The notes under the pieces: generated by a model
The model's database searches: none
What the model was told of the DNA's origin: nothing
The model's input: the letters and a program-made list of their open reading frames with translations, nothing else
Source: Streptomyces lacrimifluminis
GTDB lineage: Bacteria > Actinomycetota > Actinomycetes > Streptomycetales > Streptomycetaceae
Length of the DNA: 64,000 bases
Reading direction: 5' to 3'
Assembly: GCF_014646095.1 (NCBI RefSeq)
Contig: NZ_BMMU01000002.1
Span: 1-64,000, forward strand
Shown here: piece by piece, positions 1 through 8,719 of the stretch
Layout: each line of letters begins with the position of its first letter
How positions within the stretch are numbered: the stretch's first letter is position 1
Made by a program: the position numbers and the translations under genes

Positions 1-28
1 CGCTAAGCTCCTCACAACAGCCGCATGA

Positions 29-736
29 TCAGCGGTGTTGCCACGACCCCTTGAATTCGCCACCCGCGGGGCCCTCGGAGCCCGGGGGCAGCCAGCCCGC
101 CGGGCGCAGGATGCCCAGCAGCATCCGCACCAGTTCGTCCACCACCTCGTCCAGCGTGGCGTCCACCCACCCGGCGCTCCAGTCGTGCAGCAGTCCGTTG
201 ACGCTGCCGATGAACGCCGTCGCGGCGAGCCGGTAGTCGCGTGGCGCCGCCTCTCCACGGGCGACGGCGGCCTCCGCCTCCCTACAGATGAGGTTCACCC
301 AGCGGGAGCGGCGCGCGAGGCGCTGTTCCTCAAGCCGGGCGCTGACGCCGATGATCTCGACGAAGGTCATGCGGATGCGGCGCGGGTCGGCGGTGACGTT
401 GGCGGCGTAGGCGCGGAAGATCGCGGCGGCGCGTTCGGCCAGGGGCAGGCCCTCGGCGGCGGCCAGCGCGGTGAGCGCCGCCTCCTCGGCCCAGTCGTTG
501 ACCTGGAGGTGAAGGGCGGCCAGGACGTCCTCCAGGGTGCGGAACTCCTCGTAGAACTGGCGGGTCGAAAGACCGGCCGCCTCACTGAGCGCGGCGACGG
601 TCGTCGAGCGGTAGCCCGGCGTGTCGCCGAACAGCTGGAGTGCGGCGTCCAGGAATCTCCGGCGCCGTTCGGCCTGTCGTTCCTCGGCTGTCCTGCCTGC
701 GTAGCGGCCGGTCGGCGTCCTGAGTCTGCCCGCCAA
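29..736 (-). CDS. TetR/AcrR family transcriptional regulator
   Basis: A cytoplasmic DNA-binding repressor-like protein of about 235 residues. The helix-turn-helix lies near residues 44-66 (STTVAALSEAAGLSTRQFYEEF begins with the family's typical TTV..IA..AG pattern), followed by an all-helical ligand/dimer domain. I chose the TTG at 736 because AAGGAGGG lies just upstream of it; a longer reading from a TTG at 766 has no such site. It is divergent from the beta-propeller gene at 941, and the shared intergenic region holds inverted repeats, so autoregulation and control of that neighbour are plausible. The ligand is unknown. The family call is firm; the target is inferred. Confidence 0.88.
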   Translation of the reverse strand: MAGRLRTPTGRYAGRTAEERQAERRRRFLDAALQLFGDTPGYRSTTVAALSEAAGLSTRQFYEEFRTLEDVLAALHLQVNDWAEEAALTALAAAEGLPLAERAAAIFRAYAANVTADPRRIRMTFVEIIGVSARLEEQRLARRSRWVNLICREAEAAVARGEAAPRDYRLAATAFIGSVNGLLHDWSAGWVDATLDEVVDELVRMLLGILRPAGWLPPGSEGPAGGEFKGSWQHR

Positions 737-808
737 TGAACCCTCCTTCGTCGGTCCGGGGGCCAAGTTTGTCGTGCACGCAGTCTTGTGGAGAAGGGCA
801 CCCCCTCC

Positions 809-848
809 TTACTTTCCAGTAAGTCCAATCTGAACGTGACCGTGTTCA
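809..848. promoter_or_regulatory. inverted repeats between divergent genes, candidate TetR operator
   Basis: Two dyads are visible: TTACT-TTCC-AGTAA at 809-822, a typical TetR-operator shape, and TGAAC-N8-GTTCA at 831-848. They sit between a TetR gene reading left and a secreted beta-propeller gene reading right, the usual place for such a regulator to bind. Binding is inferred from position and symmetry only. Confidence 0.45.
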
Positions 849-940
849 GTTTTCCCGCCCGCAGTCACGTTCTCCCTTTTGCCCCACATGTCATGCACCC
901 GCCACAGTCCGTCTGTCCACTCCCGGAGGGGAGAGCACTC

Positions 941-2206
941 ATGCCTGCTTCCAGATCCAGGCACCTCTGTGCCATGGCCGCCGCCCTCGTCCTGACCGTC
1001 ACCGCCCCCGCGACCGCCGCGGTCGCGGCGCCCGACGCCGAGGACGCCACCGCCGCGAGCCTGCGCGAGGTGATGTTCGTCGGCAACAACTGGGAAGGCA
1101 CCGCGGACGTCATCAAGTCCACCGGCGACTTCGCCAGGATCGGCCGGATCAACGTCGTACCGGACAAGGCGGCGCGGCTGGCCGCGATCAACGCCGACCC
1201 GATCAAGTGGATCTACTTCATGGCCATCCGCAACGGAGTCGGGGAGGGACACGACCAGCTGGTCGACGACATGTACTCCACCCCGGACGGCAGGTCGATG
1301 GTGGTCTCCCGGCCGAGCTTCGCCGACGTCGTGTCCATCAACCTCAGCACGGGCGCGATCAACTGGCGCTTCCCCGTGTCGGGTTACCGCTCCGACCACA
1401 TGGCCGTCTCCCCCGACGGGACCCGGGTCGCGGTCTCCGCGTCCATCTCCGGCACCGTGCACGTGCTGAACATCAACACCGGTGCACAGGTGGGCTCGTT
1501 CGCCACCGGCGACAAGCCGCACGAGAACATCTTCACCAAGGACGGCAAGTACATCTGGAACATGTCCATCGGTGACGTCAACACCTCGCAGGACGCTCCG
1601 TGGCAGGACTTCACCAAGGGCGACCGGAAGATCACGGTCGTCGACGCGGCCACCTTCCAGCGGGTGAAGGTGATCGACATGCGGGACCGGCTGAACGCCA
1701 TCGGCCTCACGGAATTCTCGGACGCGGTCCGCCCGGCCGCCTTCTCGGCCGACGAGTCGAAGCTGTACTTCCAGGTCTCGTTCTTCAACGGCTTCTTCGA
1801 GTACGACATCGCCACCGACAGGATCACCCGGACGAAGACCCTGCCGAAGAACCCGGCGACCAGCGACGACCGCACCACGTTCGTCAACGACTCGCGCCAC
1901 CACGGCATTTCGATGAAGCCGGACGGCACGAAGCTGTGCGTCGCGGGCACGATGGACGACTACGCGACGGTCGTCGACCGTACGACCCTCCAGGAGGGCC
2001 CGCTCGTCCCCGCATCGAAGCCCTACTGGGCGACGGTGAGCGGTGACGGCAAGTCCTGCGTCATCTCCGAGAGCGGCGCCGACCAGGTGACGGCCATCGA
2101 CTTCGCCACCGGGCTGAAGACGGCATCCGTACCGGTCGGCGACCACCCCCAGCGGGTCCGCCTCGCCCATGTCGAGGCGGACTGGACGGGTCCGGCCGCC
2201 AACTGA
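941..2206 (+). CDS. secreted YncE-like beta-propeller protein
   Basis: A 421-residue exported protein. The ATG at 941 follows GGAGGGGAG at a good distance and gives a clean signal peptide (positive start, hydrophobic run, AAVAAPDA region near residue 30). Earlier in-frame starts would bury that signal. The body shows repeated blade-like segments of the YVTN/YncE type (for example SPDGTRVAVS, FSADESKLYF, KPDGTKLCV), which normally build a seven-bladed propeller. The biochemical role of these proteins in Streptomyces is not settled; binding or a cell-surface role is usual. It is divergent from the TetR gene and convergent with the GH5 gene. Confidence 0.8.
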   Translation: MPASRSRHLCAMAAALVLTVTAPATAAVAAPDAEDATAASLREVMFVGNNWEGTADVIKSTGDFARIGRINVVPDKAARLAAINADPIKWIYFMAIRNGVGEGHDQLVDDMYSTPDGRSMVVSRPSFADVVSINLSTGAINWRFPVSGYRSDHMAVSPDGTRVAVSASISGTVHVLNINTGAQVGSFATGDKPHENIFTKDGKYIWNMSIGDVNTSQDAPWQDFTKGDRKITVVDAATFQRVKVIDMRDRLNAIGLTEFSDAVRPAAFSADESKLYFQVSFFNGFFEYDIATDRITRTKTLPKNPATSDDRTTFVNDSRHHGISMKPDGTKLCVAGTMDDYATVVDRTTLQEGPLVPASKPYWATVSGDGKSCVISESGADQVTAIDFATGLKTASVPVGDHPQRVRLAHVEADWTGPAAN

Positions 2207-2227
2207 CCCGTCATTACGGGCCAGTTG
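2200..2227. terminator. bidirectional hairpin between convergent genes
   Basis: A 12-base stem with one mismatch and a CATT loop (arms 2200-2211 and 2216-2227) covers the stop codon of the beta-propeller gene and faces the end of the GH5 gene. There is no T-run, as is common in Streptomyces terminators. Confidence 0.55.
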
Positions 2228-2246
2228 ACCGCCTCCGGTTGATCGC

Positions 2247-4109
2247 CTAGCTGAATTCCTGCGCGGCCCACGAAGCCAGTTCGGCCCGCGCGGCGCTCAG
2301 TACGGTCGCCGCAGGAGCCGTCGCCCCGTTGGTCACCAGCGCGTAGTGCAGGACTCCCGAGTCCGGCGCGGTGAGCAGCAGGCGGCGGCTTCCCGTGTTG
2401 CCGGGTTCGGAGCCCACCGCGATCGGGGTCGTACTGGTGTAGGCCGACGGGCCGTGGACGGTGCCGAGGTCGGAGACGACCGTGGTGGTCGCCGTCGGGA
2501 AGGACGCCGGCAGATGGAGCTCGGTCGGCGCCGAGATGCCCTTCGACCGCCACACCAGCACCCCGTACTGACCGGAGCCCACCAGCCGGGACACGTTCGG
2601 CAGTGAACTCGGCACCGGGTTCCAGGTCAGGGTCGTGGACCCGTCCCGGGAGCGGTCCTCGTAGGTGAAGGCGAGCGTCGTCCCCGCCGTGGCGCCCGGA
2701 TAGACGCGGTCCAGCATCCGGGCGTCCTGACGCAGGACGGCCGTACCGGAGTCGTCGAGGCGTACGGCTGACAGGTCCTCGTCGTTCCAGGCGTCACCGG
2801 TGGTGAGCACCTTGTCGGCGTTGTCGTTCATCAGCTCCTTGTGACGGCCGTTGTAGATGTCCCACTGCCACTGGCTGCCGGACAGCACCGGCCCCGACCC
2901 GCTCGCGTTCGCCCACCAACCCGCCCCCTTCACACGGGAGTCGAGAGCCTGGTACATCGCCTTGTAGACCGTCGGCGCCTTGTCGGAGACCGATCCGGCC
3001 AGCGGGTGGCCGAACTCGCTGATGATCCCGGTCGTGCCGAGGGCGGACGCCCGGTCGCGAACCGTGCCGAAGTCGCCGACGTACTGGCCGTCCTCGGCCT
3101 TGCCCCACATGAAGATGCCGGAGATCGCCTTCTGGTCGTAGAAGTGGGTGTTGAAGACATAGCGCGGGCCGACGGTCCCGGCGTCGAGCAGTCCGCCCTC
3201 CTGCTTCTGGAAGTCGATGTTGCCGTTCCAGAAGAGGTTCGGCTCGGCGAAGACGGGCTTGTCCTGCCAGCCGGCCGCGTCCATCCGCGCACGGAACTTG
3301 ACGTAGAAGGGCCACAGGACGTCCTTCTCCCAGGCCCTGCTGGTCTGGCCCGAGTCGAGGGTCCCGAAGTGCGGCTCGTTGTAGGGATCGAAGCCGACGA
3401 CACCCGTGAACTGGGCACCGGTGAGGTTCTGCTTCAGATACGTCATCGTCTTCTGCGCGGTGTCGAGGAACGAGTCCTGGAGCCCGTAGGTGTTGTGCCA
3501 GAAGTCGTACGTCGCCTTCGTCACCGCCGCGTTCGAGGTGATGTTCTGCCCCCAGAAGGGGCAGATCCCGCAGTACTCGTCCGGGTAGTTGCCGAGGTCG
3601 ACGGCCCACTTGGGGGCGCCGTCGCCGGTGTACCAGCTGTCCGGGTCGAAGAGCCAGCGGGAGTAGAGGTCCTGGTGGAAGTCGGGGTAGACGCGGATGC
3701 CCGCGTCCAGGAAGGCACCCATCTGAGCGGTGGCGGCGGCCAGATAGCTGCCGCTCACCGAACCCCGCACGGGCTCCGCATAGGCCCAGGAGAGAAGGAA
3801 GCGGACGCTGTTGCCGCCACCGAGGGCCCGCAGGGCGGTCGCCGACTTCTTGGCGTCGGCGACCGAGGCGAAGGGCAGTCCGTTGTTCTCCTTGAGCTTC
3901 GTCTCACCGGAGACGTTGTACCCGCGGAGCACGACCTCGCGGCCCAGAGCGTCGGTGAACCGACCGTTCTGGACGGTGAGGGTGGTGGAGGTGGGAGAGT
4001 CGAACCAAAGGGTGTCGGCCCGGGCGGGCTGGGAGCCGACAGTGGTCAGGAAACCCGTGACCAGGACCAGTACGCCGAGCAGATGCACACGCAACTTCGA
4101 CATGTCCAT
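2247..4109 (-). CDS. secreted GH5 glycoside hydrolase, endoglycoceramidase-like
   Basis: About 620 residues with a signal peptide ending near SQPARA. The (beta/alpha)8 GH5 domain shows the acid/base motif DPYNEPHFG and the nucleophile motif IISEFGHP, the pair of glutamates expected for clan A retaining enzymes. Other landmarks (LRGYNVSGETK near the start, RFLLSWAYAEP, DFHQDLYSRW) resemble endoglycoceramidases more than plain cellulases. A C-terminal beta-sandwich of roughly 100 residues follows. Predicted to cleave glycolipids or other beta-glycosides outside the cell. The ATG at 4109 is preferred over a TTG/GTG further upstream; an ATG two codons later is equally possible. The exact substrate is uncertain. 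Confidence 0.8.
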   Translation of the reverse strand: MDMSKLRVHLLGVLVLVTGFLTTVGSQPARADTLWFDSPTSTTLTVQNGRFTDALGREVVLRGYNVSGETKLKENNGLPFASVADAKKSATALRALGGGNSVRFLLSWAYAEPVRGSVSGSYLAAATAQMGAFLDAGIRVYPDFHQDLYSRWLFDPDSWYTGDGAPKWAVDLGNYPDEYCGICPFWGQNITSNAAVTKATYDFWHNTYGLQDSFLDTAQKTMTYLKQNLTGAQFTGVVGFDPYNEPHFGTLDSGQTSRAWEKDVLWPFYVKFRARMDAAGWQDKPVFAEPNLFWNGNIDFQKQEGGLLDAGTVGPRYVFNTHFYDQKAISGIFMWGKAEDGQYVGDFGTVRDRASALGTTGIISEFGHPLAGSVSDKAPTVYKAMYQALDSRVKGAGWWANASGSGPVLSGSQWQWDIYNGRHKELMNDNADKVLTTGDAWNDEDLSAVRLDDSGTAVLRQDARMLDRVYPGATAGTTLAFTYEDRSRDGSTTLTWNPVPSSLPNVSRLVGSGQYGVLVWRSKGISAPTELHLPASFPTATTTVVSDLGTVHGPSAYTSTTPIAVGSEPGNTGSRRLLLTAPDSGVLHYALVTNGATAPAATVLSAARAELASWAAQEFS

Positions 4110-4222
4110 TACAGTCCCGCGCGCATCAGGAGTCGTCAATACCAACTGACTCCTGAGTAATCTTCAGCTTTTGCCGCTCATGGGCGATGATCAAGGCACA
4201 TGGGCGACAAAAGGAGCGGATC

Positions 4223-5329
4223 GTGCGTGACATTCTCCCCACGCTCGGGCGTTGGTACGCGGCTCACGAACCGTTCGGACTCGCCACCGTCGTCTCGGTG
4301 AGCCGCAGCGCACCCCGAGACCCCGGGGCCGCGATGGCCGTGGGGCCAGGCGACGAGGTGGTGGGCAGTGTGTCCGGGGGGTGTGTCGAGGGCGCGGTGT
4401 TCGAGCTGGCCCAGGAGGTCGTGGCCGGCGGGGAGGCACGGCTGGAGACCTTCGGCTACAGCGACGAGGACGCTTTCGCGGTGGGACTGACCTGCGGCGG
4501 TGAGATCACCCTCCTCGTACGGCCCGTGACGCCTGCCCTGGATCCGTCCTTCGCGGCGGTCGCGGAGACGGTGGCGGCCGGCCGGCCGGTGACCGTGGCC
4601 ACCGTGACCGACGGTCCAGCGGTGCGTGGCGCCACGCTCGCCGTCTGGCCCGACCGGGTGTCCGGCAGCCTGGGCACCACCGGTCTCGACGCGGCCGTCA
4701 TCGCCGACGCGCGCGGTGAACTCGCCCTGGGAGCAACGGGGTTGCGGCACTACGGCCCCCACGGGGAGCGGCGCGAGGACGCCGTCACCGTGTTCCTGCA
4801 CTCCTTCGCGCCCCCGCCCCGCATGCTCGTCTTCGGCGCCACCGACCACGCCGCCGCCGTGGCCCGGATCGGCGCCTTCCTCGGCTACCGGGTCACCGTC
4901 TGCGACGCCCGCCCGCTCTTCGCCACCCCGAAGCGCTTCCCCGAGGGCGTGGAGGTGGTCGTCGACTGGCCGCACCGCTGTCTGCGCGCTACGGAAACCG
5001 ACGAGCGCACGGTGATCTGCGTCCTGACCCACGACCCGAAGTTCGACGTGCCGCTGCTGGAGGAGGCGCTGCGTCGGCCCGCCGCGTACATCGGGGCGAT
5101 GGGCAGCCGCCGCACCCACGACGACCGTCGCAGGCGGCTGACGGATGCCGGCCTCACCGGCCCCGAGCTGTCCCGGCTGCGCTCCCCCATCGGGCTGGAT
5201 CTGGGCGCCCGTACGCCCGAGGAGGTGGCGGTGTCGGTGGCCGCCGAGATCGTCGCGCTTCGCTGGGGCGGCAGCGGGGCTGCGCTGACGGAGACCGCCG
5301 GTGCCGTCCACCCGACCGGAGCCGTGTAG
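4223..5329 (+). CDS. XdhC/CoxI family protein
   Basis: A 368-residue cytoplasmic protein. The N-terminal XdhC_CoxI domain carries the characteristic SVSGGCVEGAV motif near residue 55, and the C-terminal Rossmann-like domain has the AYIGAMGSRRTH motif typical of XdhC_C. Family members deliver or modify molybdenum cofactor for xanthine dehydrogenase-type hydroxylases. No molybdoenzyme subunit is nearby, so the client is not visible here. The GTG at 4223 follows AAGGAGCGG; the ATG 36 bases upstream has no ribosome site. It ends 4 bases before the convergent phosphoesterase stop. Confidence 0.88.
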   Translation: MRDILPTLGRWYAAHEPFGLATVVSVSRSAPRDPGAAMAVGPGDEVVGSVSGGCVEGAVFELAQEVVAGGEARLETFGYSDEDAFAVGLTCGGEITLLVRPVTPALDPSFAAVAETVAAGRPVTVATVTDGPAVRGATLAVWPDRVSGSLGTTGLDAAVIADARGELALGATGLRHYGPHGERREDAVTVFLHSFAPPPRMLVFGATDHAAAVARIGAFLGYRVTVCDARPLFATPKRFPEGVEVVVDWPHRCLRATETDERTVICVLTHDPKFDVPLLEEALRRPAAYIGAMGSRRTHDDRRRRLTDAGLTGPELSRLRSPIGLDLGARTPEEVAVSVAAEIVALRWGGSGAALTETAGAVHPTGAV

Positions 5330-5333
5330 CCAC

Positions 5334-5843
5334 TCAGGGATGCCGGGGAGGCAGCCTGTGCAGCACCACGTCGGCGAGCTGCCCGCCGTCCGTCACCGTC
5401 GCCGTCAGGTACGTGCAGTGCGGCTGCCGGCGCCGGTCCGTCGGCGAGCCGGGGTTCAGCAGCCGCAGGCCGGTGTCCGCCGTGGTGTCCCACGGGATGT
5501 GGCTGTGTCCGAACACCAGGACGTCGAGGCCGGGGAAGCGGGCGGCACAGCGGGCCTCCCGGCCCTGGGCGGGGCCCGTCTCGTGGACGACCCCGAAACG
5601 CAGGCCGCCGAGGTCGGCGTACGCCACCTCGGGGAGTCTGGCCCGAAGGTCGGGGCCGTCGTTGTTGCCGTACACGCCGACGAGGCGCCGGCAGCGGCTC
5701 TCCAGGAGGTCGAGGGTGGCCGTGTCGACCCAGTCACCGGCGTGGAACACGACGTCGGCGTGCGGGAGTTCCGCGAGGAGTGCCTCTGGCAGTTGTTTGG
5801 CGCGTTTGGGGAGGTGGGTGTCGGAGAGGAGCAGGAGGTGCAC
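5334..5843 (-). CDS. YfcE/MJ0936-type metallophosphoesterase
   Basis: A 169-residue calcineurin-like phosphoesterase. All metal-ligand motifs are in order: SDTH near residue 7, HAGDWVD, GNNDG, VVHE and FGHSH. Length and motif spacing fit the small YfcE/MJ0936 phosphodiesterase group, whose natural substrate is generally unknown. The start is a GTG without a clear Shine-Dalgarno sequence, so it may be leaderless. It is convergent with the XdhC-like gene. Confidence 0.87.
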   Translation of the reverse strand: MHLLLLSDTHLPKRAKQLPEALLAELPHADVVFHAGDWVDTATLDLLESRCRRLVGVYGNNDGPDLRARLPEVAYADLGGLRFGVVHETGPAQGREARCAARFPGLDVLVFGHSHIPWDTTADTGLRLLNPGSPTDRRRQPHCTYLTATVTDGGQLADVVLHRLPPRHP

Positions 5844-5875
5844 GGAGGTGAGCGTAGGCGCTCTGGGGGGTGCGC

Positions 5876-5945
5876 TATGTGCCGTTGCGCGGCTGCGGCG
5901 CCGTCGTGGCTGGTCGCGCAGTTCCCCGCGCCCCTACGGGGCGCT
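5876..5945. repeat. dispersed Streptomyces intergenic repeat
   Basis: The segment containing GTCGCGCAGTTCCCCGCGCC followed by a short GGGGCGC tail matches, from memory, a sequence found between genes in many Streptomyces genomes. It can form a GC-rich hairpin and sits between the start of the phosphoesterase gene and the GT2 gene. Identity as a dispersed repeat needs a genome search. Confidence 0.45.
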
Positions 5946-6068
5946 GGCGCGCCCGTCGGACGCCCCGCCCCGGCAGGTGCCGGAGGGGCTCGCGCGTTAG
6001 TATCGGGCAGCCCGGACCGTGCCGTTGCGGAGACGGGAGCAGAGCTACAAGAGGGGGCTTCCAGCCGC

Positions 6069-8045
6069 ATGCCGGTCAAGGTCAGCGTCATTGTTCCGGT
6101 GTACAACCCGGGACCGTACATCGAGGACTGCGTCGCGTCGCTGCTGCGGCAGTCGCTGTCCGCCGACGAGTACGAAGTGATCTTCGTCGACGACGGTTCC
6201 ACCGACGAGACCCCGGCCCTGCTGGACAAGCTCGCCGCGGAGGAACCGCGCGTCCAGGTCATCCACCAGGAGAACTCGGGCTGGTCGGGCAAGCCGCGCA
6301 ACGTCGGTATCGAGGCATCGCAGGGCGAGTTCGTCATGTTCGTCGACAACGACGACTACCTCGGTGACGAGGCCCTTGAGCGGATGTACGAGTACGGCGT
6401 GGCCAACGGCGCCGATGTGATCGTCGGCAAGATGGCCGGCAAGGGCCGCCCGGTGCCGGTCGAGTTGTTCCGGCACAACCATCCCAAGGCCAGTGTCGAG
6501 AACGCCCCGCTGATCGACAGCCTCACCCCGCACAAGATGCTCCGCCGCGCGTTCCTCGACCGCATCGGCCTGCGCTTCCCCGAGGGCAGGCGGCGTCTTG
6601 AGGACCATGTCTTCGTGACCGAGGCGTATCTGCGCGCGGACAACGTCTCCGTGCTCAGCGACTACGTCTGCTACTACCACGTCAAGCGCGACGACGCCTC
6701 GAACGCGGGATTCCAGCGCTTCGACCCGGTCGGCTACTTCCGCAACCTGCGCGAGGCCCTCGACGTCGTCGAGCGGTACACCGAGCCGGGTGCGGTGCGC
6801 GACCGGCTGTTCCGGCGGTGGCTGCGCAACGAGATGGTCGAGCGCATGCGCGGCAACCGCCTCCTGAAGCTGCCGGAGGACTACCGCAAGGAGATGTTCG
6901 ACGAGATCCGAGGGGTCGTCGTCGAGCGTTTCGGCCCGGGTGTCGCCAACGGCATGCAGGAGGCGCAGCGGATCGTGGCGGCGCTGATCGCCGCCGACCG
7001 GCTGGACGACGTGGTGGCGTTCGCCGAGTGGGAGGCGTCGCTCGCCCCCACCGCCACTCCGCGGAGCGTGGAGTGGCGGGACGGTGTCCTGCACGTCGGC
7101 TTCACCGCCGAGTTCACCTCGCGCGGCACACCGATGACGTTTCCCGCCGAGGACGACAGTGACGGCGCCGACCTGGACGGCACGCCCACCGACGCCGATG
7201 ACGCGATCGCCCGGGTGGGCGCGTCGACCGTGGCCCGGTTCGGGAGCGCGACGGCGGACTTCCTGGTGCGTGAGCGGGCCACGGCCGCCCAGTTCTTCCA
7301 GCCGGTGGAGCTGACCCGCGAGACCCTTCCGGCCGACGAGGACGGGCAGGTGCGGCTGGTGCTGCGCGGCACGGCCACCGTCGCCCCCGGCACGGCGGCC
7401 GGCGGTGTGGCGCTCGGCGGCGGTCTGTTCGACGTGTTCGTCCGGATCAAGCTGGGCGGCTGGACCCGTGAGTGCCGGCTCGGCCCGGTGAAGCTGGACC
7501 CCCGTCCGGTGCCGCCGGCCGGTGTGGTCGCCGGTCGTGTGGTCCTGCCGTACTGGACCGCGAAGCAGGCCACGCTGTCCCTGGACGTCGACCGCGCGGT
7601 CAAGGGTGTGGGCTTCGCCCGCCTCAAGCCGGACGATGTCACCGTCACGGGTGACCGTCTGCGCGTGGCTCTGCCCCTGCACGTGCCCGGCGACGCCAAG
7701 GCGGCGCTGCGGCTGGTCTCTCCGGCATCCGCCGAGCCCGTGGAGGTGTCCGGCACGCTGTCCGGCGCCCCCGAGGGTTCCGGCGCGGTCGTCGAGGCGA
7801 CACTGCCCGGCGGAGAACTGGCCGACGGGACGTGGAAGCCGTCGCTGTGTCTGGCCCCGGAGGCCGGCGAGCGGCGCTTCCTGGCGATGTCCGTCGGCCT
7901 GAGCGCCAAGGCCGGCCGCGTCCAGGTCGTACGGCCCGCCAAGCCGGCCGGGCCGAGCACCGGGCAGCGAGTGGTCCGCAAGGTGCGGCGCACCCTCGGG
8001 AAGATCGCGCGCAAGGCCGGGCTGCGACGCGGAAACGGAGCCTGA
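6069..8045 (+). CDS. GT2 family glycosyltransferase with large C-terminal domain
   Basis: A 658-residue protein. The N-terminal GT-A fold (about residues 1-230) begins VSVIVPVYNPG and carries the nucleotide-binding DDGSTDETPAL and the metal-binding DXD-like VDNDDYLG. The remaining ~400 residues contain two beta-rich repeated segments and a basic C-terminus (VRKVRRTLGKIARKAGLR) that could touch the membrane. The ATG at 6069 opens directly on the conserved first strand. Four bases separate it from rmlC, so the two are co-transcribed. It probably transfers a sugar, perhaps the rhamnose made by this locus, to a cell-wall polymer; the acceptor is unknown. Teichoic-acid-type glycosyltransferases show a similar layout. 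Confidence 0.85.
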   Translation: MPVKVSVIVPVYNPGPYIEDCVASLLRQSLSADEYEVIFVDDGSTDETPALLDKLAAEEPRVQVIHQENSGWSGKPRNVGIEASQGEFVMFVDNDDYLGDEALERMYEYGVANGADVIVGKMAGKGRPVPVELFRHNHPKASVENAPLIDSLTPHKMLRRAFLDRIGLRFPEGRRRLEDHVFVTEAYLRADNVSVLSDYVCYYHVKRDDASNAGFQRFDPVGYFRNLREALDVVERYTEPGAVRDRLFRRWLRNEMVERMRGNRLLKLPEDYRKEMFDEIRGVVVERFGPGVANGMQEAQRIVAALIAADRLDDVVAFAEWEASLAPTATPRSVEWRDGVLHVGFTAEFTSRGTPMTFPAEDDSDGADLDGTPTDADDAIARVGASTVARFGSATADFLVRERATAAQFFQPVELTRETLPADEDGQVRLVLRGTATVAPGTAAGGVALGGGLFDVFVRIKLGGWTRECRLGPVKLDPRPVPPAGVVAGRVVLPYWTAKQATLSLDVDRAVKGVGFARLKPDDVTVTGDRLRVALPLHVPGDAKAALRLVSPASAEPVEVSGTLSGAPEGSGAVVEATLPGGELADGTWKPSLCLAPEAGERRFLAMSVGLSAKAGRVQVVRPAKPAGPSTGQRVVRKVRRTLGKIARKAGLRRGNGA

Positions 8046-8049
8046 CAGC

Positions 8050-8646
8050 ATGCGAGCACTGGACATCGAAGGCGCCTGGGTACTGGAGCCGAAGATCTTC
8101 CCGGACGACCGGGGCGCGTTCCACGAGTGGTACCGGGGCGAGGAGTTCCGCGAGGCCACCGGCTACGACCTCTCCCTCGCGCAGGCGAACTGCTCGGTCT
8201 CACGCCGGGGCGTCGTCCGCGGGGTGCACTTCTCGGACGTACCGCCGAGTCAGGCCAAGTACGTGACGTGCGCGCGCGGCGCGGTCCTGGACGTCGTGGT
8301 GGACATCCGGGTCGGCTCGCCCACCTACGGGCGGTGGGAGGCCGTACGGCTCGACGACGAGACCCGGCACGCCGTGTTCCTCGCGGAAGGCCTCGGGCAC
8401 GCCTTCATGGCGCTCACCGACGACGCCACCGTGGTGTACCTGTGCTCGACGGGGTACGCGCCGGGGCGTGAACACGGCGTGCATCCGCTCGACCCGGAGC
8501 TGGGCATCGCCTGGCCCGAGGGCATCGAACCGGTGCTGTCGGAGAAGGACGCCGAGGCGCCGACGCTGGCGGAGGCGGAGCGGTCCGGGCTGCTGCCGTC
8601 GTACGAGGAGTGCGCGGCCTACTACGCGGGACTGCGCGACAAGTAA
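8050..8646 (+). CDS. rmlC: dTDP-4-dehydrorhamnose 3,5-epimerase
   Basis: A 198-residue cupin-type epimerase with the RmlC landmarks: FPDDRGAFHEWY near the start, the catalytic His in RGVHF, the central KYVTCARGAVLDVVVDIR strand and the GLGHAF motif. It converts dTDP-4-keto-6-deoxyglucose to the L-lyxo-4-hexulose, the third step to dTDP-L-rhamnose. It follows the GT2 gene by 4 bases. The other three pathway genes (rmlA, rmlB, rmlD) face it from the opposite strand, completing the set. Confidence 0.93.
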   Translation: MRALDIEGAWVLEPKIFPDDRGAFHEWYRGEEFREATGYDLSLAQANCSVSRRGVVRGVHFSDVPPSQAKYVTCARGAVLDVVVDIRVGSPTYGRWEAVRLDDETRHAVFLAEGLGHAFMALTDDATVVYLCSTGYAPGREHGVHPLDPELGIAWPEGIEPVLSEKDAEAPTLAEAERSGLLPSYEECAAYYAGLRDK

Positions 8647-8655
8647 CCGCAGCGG

Positions 8656-8705
8656 ACGAAGCGTGCGGCCCGGCAGCTGATCAGCTGCCGGGCCGCACGC
8701 TTCGT
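8656..8705. terminator. perfect 50-base palindrome, bidirectional terminator
   Basis: Arms 8656-8680 and 8681-8705 are exact reverse complements with no spacer (centre CAGCTGATCAGCTG). It lies between the convergent rmlC and methyltransferase genes, so it can stop transcription from both sides. A few more bases (GGAC/GTCC) pair beyond a one-base bulge. Confidence 0.85.
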
Positions 8706-8719
8706 TGTCCGGTCCTGCG

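Noticed and set aside
809..2170. Long minus-strand reading frame across the beta-propeller gene
   Set aside because: Antisense shadow of a gene with a signal peptide and repeats; composition is Gly/Arg/Val-rich low-complexity typical of GC-rich antisense frames.
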